From: Deltaproteobacteria bacterium
GTDB lineage: Bacteria > Desulfobacterota > Binatia > HRBIN30 > JACQVA1
Assembly (NCBI GenBank): GCA_016178705.1
Contig: JACOST010000014.1
Span: 682,001-746,000 of the forward strand
DNA: 64,000 nucleotides
Direction of reading: 5' to 3'
The translations under genes were made by a program, and so were the position numbers. The notes beneath the pieces were generated by a model. That model was not told where the DNA came from and did not search any database. It saw only the letters and a program-made list of their open reading frames with translations. Below, piece by piece: positions 16,463-24,073 of this stretch. Numbering within the stretch: the stretch's first letter is position 1; each line of letters begins with the position of its first letter.

Positions 16463-17251
16463 TCACAACCCCACTGCGGTACGCAGCGCCGTGATCTCGC
16501 GAAATGTCAGTGCGCGATGCGCGCCCGGAGCAAGTTTGCCGAGGTGCAGCGGGCCGAGTTGGATGCGCACCAGCTTCTCCACCGACAAGCCGACCTGCTC
16601 GCACATCTGACGAATCTCGCGCTTGCGACCTTCCCGCACGACGATCTCCAGCCACGCCTTCTTGTCGCGCGCTTCGATCACTCGCACTTCCGCCGGCGCG
16701 GTCAGGCCGCCTTCGATGCGCACCCCCGTGCGCAGGCGCAGCAACACCGGCTCGTCCGGCGTGCCCCGTACTTTCACGCGATAGGTCTTGGCGATGCCGT
16801 AGCGCGGATGCGTCAACCGCTGCGCCAGCTCGCCGTCGTTGGTCAGCAGCAGCAGACCGGCGGAGTGAAAATCGAGTCGTCCGACCGGGAAGACGCGCAC
16901 TCGCACGTCCGGCAACAGGTCGCGCACTGTTGTGCGGCCTTCGGGATCGGACAACGTGGTCACCACGCCGACGGGTTTGTAGAGCAGAATGTAGTGCAGA
17001 TCGGTGACGGTGGGCAGCGCGCGGCCGTTAACGCTGATCCGATCCGTCCGCGGGTCCGCCTTCGTTCCCAGTTCCGTCACCACGCGGCCGTTGATCCGCA
17101 CCTTCCCCGCGCGGATCAATTGTTCCGCCATCCGCCGCGAACTCACGCCGGCCTGACTCAGGAGCTTCTGTAAGCGCACCGGGATCGTGGGATGTTTCGG
17201 TTCCGTCGTCGGTTTGGACGGAGGTCTCGGACGTGTCGTTGCTGGTTTCAC
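16463..17251 (-). CDS. rluB: 23S rRNA pseudouridine synthase RluB/RsuA family
   Basis: This protein has 262 residues from a GTG at 17251. The N-terminal S4 RNA-binding domain starts at about residue 25 (VRLQKLLSQAGVSSRRMAEQ, then GKVRINGRVV). The catalytic motif is FPVGRLDFHSAGLLLLTNDG, with the Asp of G-R-L-D as the nucleophile. The C-terminal VREGRKREIRQMCEQVG is the RsuA/RluB K-R-E-I-R-R-M-like loop. It should isomerise a uridine in 23S rRNA helix 89-90, by family knowledge. Its first 224 nucleotides overlap the 3' end of scpB in another frame, so the S4 domain is encoded inside the scpB reading frame. A GTG at about 17179 could shorten it but would not remove the overlap. Confidence 0.9.
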   Translation of the reverse strand: MKPATTRPRPPSKPTTEPKHPTIPVRLQKLLSQAGVSSRRMAEQLIRAGKVRINGRVVTELGTKADPRTDRISVNGRALPTVTDLHYILLYKPVGVVTTLSDPEGRTTVRDLLPDVRVRVFPVGRLDFHSAGLLLLTNDGELAQRLTHPRYGIAKTYRVKVRGTPDEPVLLRLRTGVRIEGGLTAPAEVRVIEARDKKAWLEIVVREGRKREIRQMCEQVGLSVEKLVRIQLGPLHLGKLAPGAHRALTFREITALRTAVGL

Positions 17252-17888
17252 CGGCTGTTAGCTCCTTCAGGGCGGGCAAGTCGTTGAGGTCCTTAAGGCC
17301 GAAGACTTCGAGGAACTCCGGCGTGGTCGTGTAGAGCAGCGGCCGGCCCACGGTCTCCTTGCGGCCGGCGATTTTGATCAACCGCTTGGCGAGGAGCGAC
17401 GTCAGCGCGCCCTCGACATCGACTCCACGGATGGCCTCGATCTCCGCCCGCGTCGCCGGTTGCTTATACGCGATGATCGCGAGCGTCTCCAACGTCGCGC
17501 GGCCGATGCGCGCGGGTTTCTCGCGTAACAGCGTGCGAACCCAGTCGGCGTTCTCCGGCGCGGTGCGAAATTGGTAGCCGCCGGCCACTTCGACCAGCCG
17601 CAAACCCCGATGCGCGTGGTCATACGCGTGCTGCAGACGCTTGGCCGCGGCGATGATCTCCTTCGCGCTCGGCCCGTCGAGCAATTGCACCAGACGGCGC
17701 AGCGCCACCGGGGTGCCGGCGGCAAACAGCATGCTTTCGACAATCGAGTCGAGGCGCGAGAACTCGGTTGCCGCATCGGTCGTCGGTTCGGCCTCCGCGG
17801 CGGCGTCGATCTCGCCGATGTCCTCCGACTCGATCGGGTCGTCGATCGGCTTGGTCTGCTCGTCCACCTCATCCATCGTGAGACTCAT
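17028..17888 (-). CDS. scpB: Segregation and condensation protein B
   Basis: This protein has 286 residues from the ATG at 17888 (MSLTMDEVDEQ), overlapping scpA by 20 bp. After an acidic N-terminal stretch come two winged-helix domains. SIVESMLFAAGTPVALRRLVQLLD and LRLVEVAGGYQFRT are standard ScpB sequence, as are RATLETLAIIAYKQPATRAEIEAIRGVD and KETVGRPLLYTTTPEFLEVFGL. It forms part of the SMC-ScpAB condensin complex that organises the chromosome. The conserved core ends at about residue 195. The last 75 residues or so are low-complexity Glu/Thr/Gly-rich sequence lying on top of the rluB start region. Confidence 0.93.
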   Translation of the reverse strand: MSLTMDEVDEQTKPIDDPIESEDIGEIDAAAEAEPTTDAATEFSRLDSIVESMLFAAGTPVALRRLVQLLDGPSAKEIIAAAKRLQHAYDHAHRGLRLVEVAGGYQFRTAPENADWVRTLLREKPARIGRATLETLAIIAYKQPATRAEIEAIRGVDVEGALTSLLAKRLIKIAGRKETVGRPLLYTTTPEFLEVFGLKDLNDLPALKELTAGETSNDTSETSVQTDDGTETSHDPGALTEAPESGRREFAADGGTIDPRGEGADQRPRGDGTGNEGGPADGSDQR

Positions 17889-18780
17889 CGTCCACTTCCT
17901 CCCCTGCCGCAACCTCTGCCACTACGGATTCGGCTGCGACAATTCCCCCCTCGTATTCGTCGGACAAGTCGAGCGAGACGCTGCGGATGTCCGCCACCCG
18001 CAGTGTGATGACGATGCGATCGAAGAGCTGCTCCTGCACCGCCTGTATCGCTTGCATGCGCATCAGTTCGAGCACGGCGAGGAACGTGACGATAATTTCC
18101 ATCCGGCTCGCGTCCTCGTCAAACAGACTGTCGAATTCGATCGACTTGGCGATGCTGAGAGTCTGCAACAACGACTGCACGCGGTCGCGCAACGAGATGC
18201 GCTCGGTGATGACTTCGTGGACGGCTTCGGGACGCGCGCGCTTGAGTACGGCCTGGAACGCGGTGAGCAGATCCCAGATGCTGGCGCGGATCTGCGGCAA
18301 GCCCTCATCGGCAGCGGGCTCGACTTCATCGAGCGAAGGCTCGCGTGTGAAGACATCGCGGCGGAGCAACGGGCGCTCGCCGAGTTGCTGCGCCACCTCG
18401 CGGAAGCGTTGATATTCGAGGAGCTGCCGCACGAGGTCAGCGCGCGAATCGACTTCCTCCTCGTCGTCGCCTTCACCCTCGGTTGGCGGCAGCAGCAGAC
18501 GCGACTTGATCAGCGTCAGCGTCGCCGCCATCACCAGAAACTCGCCGGCAATGTCGAGATTGAGATCGCGCATCACGTCGAGGTGGGCAAGGTACTGGTC
18601 GGTGATGGTCGCGATCGGTATGTCGACGATCTCGACCTCCTCGCGCTTGATCAAGTGCAGCAACAGATCGAGCGGTCCCTCGAAGACTTCGAGCTTGACG
18701 CGATACGGCGGCGTCCGCGATCCGACGGCCTCGTCGTCGTCGGCCGCGTCGGAGATGAATTCTTGGCTCTCGTCACTCAT
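17869..18780 (-). CDS. scpA: Segregation and condensation protein A
   Basis: This protein has 303 residues from the ATG at 18780 (a GTG two codons upstream is also possible). The kleisin N-terminal SMC-binding domain reads RVKLEVFEGPLDLLLHLIKR, then EVEIVDIPIATITDQYLAHL, the ScpA signature. The middle has an acidic linker EGEGDDEEEVDSRADLVRQ. The C-terminal winged helix is around IIVTFLAVLELMRMQAIQAV. It bridges the SMC heads and binds ScpB. The tail carries an additional Glu/Ala/Val-rich extension that ends inside scpB. It lies 18 bp downstream of trpS in the same leftward run. Confidence 0.93.
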   Translation of the reverse strand: MSDESQEFISDAADDDEAVGSRTPPYRVKLEVFEGPLDLLLHLIKREEVEIVDIPIATITDQYLAHLDVMRDLNLDIAGEFLVMAATLTLIKSRLLLPPTEGEGDDEEEVDSRADLVRQLLEYQRFREVAQQLGERPLLRRDVFTREPSLDEVEPAADEGLPQIRASIWDLLTAFQAVLKRARPEAVHEVITERISLRDRVQSLLQTLSIAKSIEFDSLFDEDASRMEIIVTFLAVLELMRMQAIQAVQEQLFDRIVITLRVADIRSVSLDLSDEYEGGIVAAESVVAEVAAGEEVDDESHDG

Positions 18781-18797
18781 CGTCACTCACTCGCCCA

Positions 18798-19841
18798 CTA
18801 GTCCAAGTGCATCGCCGAGCGGACTTCGGCCATCGTCTGCTCAGCGACGGCGCGAGCACGCTGGTTACCCTGTTCGAGGACATCGGTGACCGTCTGCGGG
18901 TGGCGCTCGAATTCGGCGCGGCGCTCGCGGAGCGGATCGAGTTCAGCGTTGACGTGCTTAATCATGATCTTCTTGCACTCGAGACAGCCGATGCCGGCGG
19001 TGCGGCAACCGGCGGTCACGTACTCGATCTCGTCGGGGGTGCAATAGATGCGGTGCAGGTTGAACGCCGGGCAATCGTTGGGCTCGCCCGCGTCGGTGCG
19101 CCGCACACGCCGCGGGTCGGTCATCATGCGGCTCAACTTCGCGTCGACATCTTTGGCGGAGTCGGAGAGGTAGACCGCGTTGTTGTAGCTCTTGCTCATC
19201 TTGCGGCCGTCGGTGCCGGGAATCTTGGGCACCTCGGTGAGCAGCGTGTCCGGCTCGGGAAACACCGGACCATAGAAGTTGTTGAAGCGGCGCACGATCT
19301 CGCGGGTGATCTCGATGTGCGGCGCCTGGTCGATGCCGACCGGCACCGCGGTGGCCTTGTACATGATGATGTCGGCGGCCTGCAGCACGGGATAGCCGAG
19401 GTGGCCATAGTTGATCTTGGTCATCTCGGCGTCGTCTTCGCCTTGGATCAAACCCAGATCGCGCGCTTGCTCCTTCACCGTCGGGTTGCGCAACAGCCAT
19501 GGCGTCGGGATGATCATCGACAGCAGCAGATGGAGTTCGGCGTGTTCCTTCACGGCAGACTGGCGGAAGATCACGGTGCGTTCCGGATCGAGTCCCGCGG
19601 CTAGCCAATCGGTCACCATGTCGCGCGTGCGCTGCGCCAGTCCTTCGCTCTCGCTCGCTGTCGTCAGCGTGTGCCAATCAGCGACGAAGAAGAAGCACTG
19701 GCGTTCGCTCTGCAGGCGAATCCAATTGCGCAACGCACCGAGGAGGTTGCCAAGGTGCAACTGCGCCGTCGGCCGCATGCCGCTGACAATGATCCCTGGT
19801 AACTGCGACTGTGCTGGAAACTTCGGCTGCAATGGACTCAC
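18798..19841 (-). CDS. trpS: Tryptophanyl-tRNA synthetase
   Basis: This class I aminoacyl-tRNA synthetase charges tRNA-Trp. The HIGH-equivalent is SGMRPTAQLHLGNLLGAL, and the KMSKS loop is present intact in DGRKMSKSYNNAVYL. GIDQAPHIEITREI is also TrpS-specific. I chose the GTG at 19841 (VSPLQPKFPAQSQLPGI), because GGGGAG precedes it at good spacing, giving 347 residues; the frame is open back to a GTG at 19895, which would overlap the protease gene by 14 bp. It resembles the shorter bacterial TrpS type with extra internal sequence C-R-T-A-G-I-G-C-L-E-C-K, a Cys cluster that could bind metal. Confidence 0.95.
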   Translation of the reverse strand: MSPLQPKFPAQSQLPGIIVSGMRPTAQLHLGNLLGALRNWIRLQSERQCFFFVADWHTLTTASESEGLAQRTRDMVTDWLAAGLDPERTVIFRQSAVKEHAELHLLLSMIIPTPWLLRNPTVKEQARDLGLIQGEDDAEMTKINYGHLGYPVLQAADIIMYKATAVPVGIDQAPHIEITREIVRRFNNFYGPVFPEPDTLLTEVPKIPGTDGRKMSKSYNNAVYLSDSAKDVDAKLSRMMTDPRRVRRTDAGEPNDCPAFNLHRIYCTPDEIEYVTAGCRTAGIGCLECKKIMIKHVNAELDPLRERRAEFERHPQTVTDVLEQGNQRARAVAEQTMAEVRSAMHLD

Positions 19842-19881
19842 CACCGGCTCCCCGCCCCCACCCAACGTCTGCTCCACTATC

Positions 19882-20586
19882 TCACAACAGTACACGGATA
19901 AAGAGGTTGATCACGGGATTGATCACGCGGCCGAGCGAGCGCGTCATGAGCAGCATGAAGACGATCATCATCCCATAGCGTTCGAGCCGAGCAACCACGA
20001 TCGCTTGCGCGCGCGGCAGCAGCCCCACCAAAACGCGCCCCCCGTCGAGCGGCGGGATCGGCAGCATGTTGAACACCGCCAACACGACGTTGAAGCCGAC
20101 GCTGCGCGCCGCCATCATCGCCAGCGGGGTGAGCACCGCGGCGGCGATCCCGCTTAGTTCCTCGCCGCGGGGCGCCAGCCCGACGATCAGCTTCAGGACG
20201 CCCGCGCTGAGAATCGCCAGGATCACGTTCATCATCGGCCCCGCGCCCGCGACCAACACCATATCGCGCTTGGGATTGCGCAGGTTTCCGAAATTGACCG
20301 GCACCGGCTTCGCGTAGCCGAACAGAAACGGCGCCCCGGTGACGATCAACATCAGCGGGATGACGATGCTGCCGAGCGGATCGATGTGGGCGATCGGGTT
20401 GAGCGTCAGCCGCCCGGCTTGCATCGCCGTGTCGTCACCGCACCAGTACGCGACCACCCCGTGCGCCAGCTCGTGCAGAATGACGGCCGCCAACACCGGC
20501 AGCGCCCACACGCACACCCCTTGCACGATGGTTTGGATATTCTCGGGCACGACGAAACCGTAGCAGAAAGGCCACACAGCCGCCAC
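19882..20586 (-). CDS. Site-2 protease family (M50) membrane metalloprotease
   Basis: This 234-residue polytopic membrane protein carries the zinc motif VILHELAHGVVAYWCGD (H-E-x-x-H) in an early transmembrane helix. The second active-site element is FNMLPIPPLDGGRVLVGL (N-x-x-P-x-x-x-L-D-G), which supplies the third zinc ligand. RLTLNPIAHIDPLGSIVIP is conserved in the stand-alone bacterial M50B/YwhC-like group. There is no PDZ domain, so it is not RseP-like. It may cleave membrane-embedded peptides within the bilayer; no anti-sigma partner is adjacent. The start is a GTG at 20586; a GTG at 20550 is an alternative. Confidence 0.9.
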   Translation of the reverse strand: MAAVWPFCYGFVVPENIQTIVQGVCVWALPVLAAVILHELAHGVVAYWCGDDTAMQAGRLTLNPIAHIDPLGSIVIPLMLIVTGAPFLFGYAKPVPVNFGNLRNPKRDMVLVAGAGPMMNVILAILSAGVLKLIVGLAPRGEELSGIAAAVLTPLAMMAARSVGFNVVLAVFNMLPIPPLDGGRVLVGLLPRAQAIVVARLERYGMMIVFMLLMTRSLGRVINPVINLFIRVLL

Positions 20587-20651
20587 GCAGTGTCAGCCAT
20601 TGGCGGGCCTTGCGGCCGGTGTTCTACGAAGGTGTCGGAAGTTCGATTCGT

Positions 20652-20718
20652 GATTGAGCCGGCGCCGCGGATTCCGTACACTCCGCCACCATGACACGGC
20701 CACCCATCCTCGCCTTCG
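20652..20718. repeat. Duplicated glgC leader, left copy (degenerate)
   Basis: These 67 bp match 21441-21507 with six mismatches. They include the sequence just upstream of glgC, its ATG and the first codons; here the corresponding frame opens MTRPPILAF and then departs. Together with the right copy it brackets the DUF6883/DUF4926 module as direct repeats. Confidence 0.75.
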
Positions 20719-20734
20719 ACGCGAACGCCAGGGA

Positions 20735-21065
20735 ATGAAGCTCCCCAACGCCACCCGCGCGATAGTCGAGCGAGAGAAGATCACTGAGTATCTCTTGAAT
20801 GCCGCACACCGGCGGCAAGGCGGCATTCTTTCAGGCTTTGGGGTTCGACCATGACAATTGGCAGGCCATGGCAGAGGCATTGCGCAAGCTCGCTCTCATC
20901 GCAGAGGTCACGAAACGGGTGGAATCGCACCACGGGTGGAAGTATGTTGTCGACGGTTCGATGGAGATAGCTGGAAAACGATCGCACTCGGTTCGCACCA
21001 TTTGGATCGTCGAACGCGGGCTGGACGCACCGCGGCTCGTCACAGCGTATCCACACGAGCAATAG
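20735..21065 (+). pseudogene. DUF6883 domain protein, frameshifted
   Basis: The reading frame from the ATG at 20735 gives MKLPNATRAIVEREKITEYL and LNAAHR, the N-terminal half of DUF6883. It then terminates after an unrelated tail at 20854. A frame one base over, from about 20799, continues with GGKAAFFQALGF, then WQAMAEALRKLALIAEV and WIVERGLDAPRLVTAYPHEQ, the C-terminal half, ending at 21065. The break maps to the run CACACCGGCGGCAAG around 20797-20812, consistent with one extra C. The full-length product would be about 109 residues. Either the gene is inactivated or the read has an indel. DUF6883 genes are often paired with DUF4926 genes, as here. Confidence 0.75.
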
Positions 21066-21073
21066 GAGCGAAT

Positions 21074-21310
21074 ATGATCAAGGAACACGAACGAGTTGTC
21101 TTGACTGCCGCTGTGCCCGACGAAAATCTGGAACCCGGCGACGTGGGAACCGTGGTGCACGTGTACCGAGACGGAGGGGCATACGAGGTGGAGTTCGTCG
21201 CGCTCGACGGACATACGGCAGCGGTCGTCACTCTTGAGGCGTCACACGTTCGCGCCGTCTCGCATCGCGAGATCACCCACGCTCGCGAACTGTCGGCCGC
21301 CAGCTCGTGA
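21074..21310 (+). CDS. DUF4926 domain-containing protein
   Basis: This 78-residue protein begins at the ATG at 21074, preceded by AGGAG at 21064-21068. The core reads EHERVVLTAAVPDENLEPGD, then VGTVVHVYRDGGAYEVEFV and AAVVTLEASHVRAV, an almost complete match to the DUF4926 consensus. This is an SH3-like small beta domain usually encoded next to DUF6883. The pair is common as a small accessory unit in diverse bacteria and has been suspected to be toxin-antitoxin-like, which is unproven. Here the partner upstream (8 bp away) is frameshifted. Confidence 0.85.
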   Translation: MIKEHERVVLTAAVPDENLEPGDVGTVVHVYRDGGAYEVEFVALDGHTAAVVTLEASHVRAVSHREITHARELSAASS

Positions 21311-21440
21311 CCGCTGCGGTATACGAGATCCTTCGTGATTGAGACCGTCATGGTGAGCGACGAGTTAAACGAAGACCATCGGCGTTGATCGGCGCCCATC
21401 GGCGGTTTCATCCCATCTTCGCTTTGGGGCGAGCGATTCC

Positions 21441-21507
21441 GATTGAGCCGGCGCTGCGGATTCCATACACTCCGCCACCATGGCACGGCCACGCATTCTC
21501 GCGTTCG
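21441..21507. repeat. Duplicated glgC leader, right copy (functional)
   Basis: This 67-bp segment contains the glgC upstream sequence, its ATG (21480-21482) and the codons for MARPRILAF. It pairs with 20652-20718 (61 of 67 identical). Confidence 0.75.
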
Positions 21508-22730
21508 TCATGGCGGGCGGTAAGGGCGAACGGCTCTACCCGCTTACCAAGGATCGCTCGAAGCCGGCGGTGCCGTTCGGCGGCCGCTACCGCATCGTCG
21601 ACTTCGTGCTCAGCAACCTGGTCAACTCCGACCTGCGCTCGATTTACATCCTGACCCAGTACAAGGCGCAGTCGCTGGTCGAGCATCTCGAACGCGGCTG
21701 GACCTGGCGCGTCGGCGGCCGCGACGGCTTCATCCGCGCCGTGCCGGCGCAGATGAAACTCGGCGACGTGTGGTACCGCGGCACGGCCGACGCGATCTTT
21801 CAGAATCTCAACCTCGTGCGCGACTCCGGCGCCGACTTGGTCTTGGTCTTCAGCGCCGACCACATCTACAAGATGAACGTCCGCCAGATGCTCGACTTCC
21901 ACTTGCGCACCGGCGCCGCGGCCACCGTCTCGTGCCTTCCGGTGCCGCGGGCGAGCGCGACGCAGTTCGGCGTGGTGGCGGTCAACGATCAGTGGCGGGT
22001 GACCGGCTTCGTCGAGAAGCCCAGCGATCCGCCGGCGATCCCGGGCCGCCCAGACGAGTCGTTCGCGTCGATGGGCAACTACATCTTCAACGGCGACGTG
22101 CTGAAGCAAGTGCTCGGCGAGACCACCGGCGGCACTCAACTGTACGACTTCGGCAAAGACGTGCTACCCGCCATCACCGCCACGCATCCGGTGTACGCGT
22201 ACGACTTTCGCCGCAACCGCATCCCCGGCCTCAACGAAGGTGAGTACGCGTACTGGCGCGACGTCGGCAGCATCGAAGCGTTCTACGAAGCCAATATGGA
22301 CCTCAAAAGCGTCGTGCCGCAGCTCAATCTCTACAACTGGCAGTGGCCGATCATGACCGCGCGCTTCAACGATCCACCCGCGAAGTTCGTTTTCGACGAA
22401 GAGGGTCGGCGCGGTGTCGCCGTGCAGTCGGTGCTCGCCAGCGGTTGTCTACTGAGCGGCGGCTACGTGAAGGATTCCATCCTCGGCCGCAACGTCGTGG
22501 TCGACGGCGGCGCCGAGGTGCGCGATTCGGTCTTGATGGACAACGTCGTGATTGGTGCCGGCGCCCGCGTGCGCCGCGCCATCATCGACAAAAACGTGTG
22601 CGTGGCCCCAGGCGACTCGATCGGCGAAGACTTCGGCCGCGATTGCGAACGGCACACCGTTTCGCAGAACGGCATCGTCGTGGTCGAGAAGGCTCCGGAC
22701 ACGCCCGATCTGTTGTCGCGGAATTGGTGA
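21480..22730 (+). CDS. glgC: Glucose-1-phosphate adenylyltransferase
   Basis: This 416-residue ADP-glucose pyrophosphorylase makes ADP-glucose from glucose 1-phosphate and ATP, the first committed step of glycogen synthesis. The nucleotide-binding N-terminus reads FVMAGGKGERLYPLTKDRSK, then PAVPFGGRYRIVDFVLSNLV. FSADHIYKMNVRQMLDFH, GFVEKPSDPPAIPG and ASMGNYIFNGDVL are catalytic-core segments; YWRDVGSIEAFYEANMDL is the sugar-phosphate site. The C-terminal beta-helix contains SGGYVKDSILGRNVVVDGG. Length and motifs are normal for bacterial GlgC. It is monocistronic; a long hairpin follows directly. Confidence 0.96.
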   Translation: MARPRILAFVMAGGKGERLYPLTKDRSKPAVPFGGRYRIVDFVLSNLVNSDLRSIYILTQYKAQSLVEHLERGWTWRVGGRDGFIRAVPAQMKLGDVWYRGTADAIFQNLNLVRDSGADLVLVFSADHIYKMNVRQMLDFHLRTGAAATVSCLPVPRASATQFGVVAVNDQWRVTGFVEKPSDPPAIPGRPDESFASMGNYIFNGDVLKQVLGETTGGTQLYDFGKDVLPAITATHPVYAYDFRRNRIPGLNEGEYAYWRDVGSIEAFYEANMDLKSVVPQLNLYNWQWPIMTARFNDPPAKFVFDEEGRRGVAVQSVLASGCLLSGGYVKDSILGRNVVVDGGAEVRDSVLMDNVVIGAGARVRRAIIDKNVCVAPGDSIGEDFGRDCERHTVSQNGIVVVEKAPDTPDLLSRNW

Positions 22731-22732
22731 AA

Positions 22733-22808
22733 TCGTGGCTCGTGCTCGTGACTCGTGCTCGTCGGGCTCAGATCCGACCCGATCACGAATCACGAGCACG
22801 AGTCACGA
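22733..22808. terminator. Long hairpin between glgC and the ferritin-like gene
   Basis: The arms 22733-22761 and 22780-22808 are complementary over 29 bp with three mismatches, built from CTCGTG/CTCGTGA units. The stem extends inward through GTCGG/CCGAC to an 8-nt loop. It separates two convergent genes and overlaps the last codons of the ferritin-like gene. It could act as a bidirectional terminator. No T-tract follows, and the short-period arms look more like a dispersed palindromic repeat. Confidence 0.55.
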
Positions 22809-23846
22809 TACGTCTTCCAACGCTTCAAGCCTCGTGGTGTCGTCGTACACTTTGATTTGGGCTTCCGCGTACAGCGCGCGGGTGCGTTCGGTGACGGCGC
22901 CGACGCGAACCAGCGCCGGCATCATCAGGTCCTTGAAGGCGTGAATGGCGCCAACGGCACGTTCCGGTCGGATGCCCTGCGCTCGTGCCTCGGCAATGCC
23001 GGCGACGAAGTCGGCGGGATCAATATCGCTGTGCTCCAAGACTTGCAGATACCCCGGCTCGGGAATGGTCGCTTCGCCGCGGCGGCGGCCGCCGCCGTTG
23101 GCCTCGACCATGTAGCGCATCGCCTCGAAGGTGAACTGGGCCGCATCCTCGCGCTCGTCGGCGTGCATGTCGCGGATCGCTTCGGCGACATATACGTGAC
23201 CGAAGGCAACGTGGCGGGCCTCGTCCCGCAGCACCAACTCGACGATCTGGCGAAGCAACGGATCGGTGGTCGTGCGCCGCATGTTGTGAAACGCGCCGAG
23301 CGCCAATCCTTCGATGATCATCTGCATGCCGAGACACACCTTCACCCAATGATCGGCTTGCAAGGTGAGGTCGATCAAGATCTTTAGCGACGGCGAGATC
23401 GGATAGATCTCAGCGAGCTTGCGGACGTAGCGCGCAAACACTTCGACGTGGCGCGCTTCGTCCATCGTCTGCGTCGCGGCGTAGAGTTTGGCCTCGTAGT
23501 CCGGCACCGCGTGGACCTGCTGCGCGGCAACCATCAGCGCACCCTGTTCGCCGTGCAGGAACTGCGACAGAATGTACGCCGTATTGTGCGCGTTGAACGC
23601 CGCCTTGCGGCGAGCGTCGAGCCGCTGCATGAACGGAATCTGCATGACCGTCGAGCGCGCGTCGTCCATCAGCGGCTGCGACGGATCGATCGCCTGCGTC
23701 CAGTCGATCTGCTGCTCCGCGTCCCACTGCAATCGCTTCGCCTTGGAGTACAGCTCGCGCAACTTTTCGATGTCGATCAGGTAATCGAACTGCCATACGA
23801 CATCCATCGGCGCTTGGTAGTGGTCGGTGGTTGCGGGGGCGCCCAT
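22803..23846 (-). CDS. Ferritin-like di-iron protein (AurF/R2-like oxygenase type)
   Basis: The start chosen is the ATG at 23846 (MGAPATTDHYQAPMDV), giving 347 residues; Met codons at 23882 and 23807 are alternatives. Mostly helical, it has the di-iron ligand pattern of a four-helix bundle: FLHGEQGAL (Glu), TMDEARHVEVFARYV (Glu, His), MQMIIEGLALGAF (Glu) and LVLRDEARHVAFGHVYVAE (Glu, His). This resembles ribonucleotide reductase R2-like and AurF-type N-oxygenases and ferritin-like 'aminobenzoate oxygenase' proteins. Its substrate is unknown. It lies between glgC and a surface protein with no operon partner, and its last codons fall in the hairpin. Confidence 0.75.
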   Translation of the reverse strand: MGAPATTDHYQAPMDVVWQFDYLIDIEKLRELYSKAKRLQWDAEQQIDWTQAIDPSQPLMDDARSTVMQIPFMQRLDARRKAAFNAHNTAYILSQFLHGEQGALMVAAQQVHAVPDYEAKLYAATQTMDEARHVEVFARYVRKLAEIYPISPSLKILIDLTLQADHWVKVCLGMQMIIEGLALGAFHNMRRTTTDPLLRQIVELVLRDEARHVAFGHVYVAEAIRDMHADEREDAAQFTFEAMRYMVEANGGGRRRGEATIPEPGYLQVLEHSDIDPADFVAGIAEARAQGIRPERAVGAIHAFKDLMMPALVRVGAVTERTRALYAEAQIKVYDDTTRLEALEDVS

Positions 23847-24073
23847 ATGCCCAACTCTGTCACGCGCCGCTGAGGCTGGCAAACGAAACGATCAGTGTGC
23901 GGGCTTCGCACAGAGCGACCCTCGATGCGATCGCTTCGCATCCCCGAATTGACGACTCGCCGCAATGTGGAGTACGGTCGCCGGCGTCGTCTAGTCAAAG
24001 TGATAGGGCGCATGTCGAAAGGGTGAGTCATGATTCGTTGGGGTACGTCGCTATGACATTCGAGTGGCTAGCG

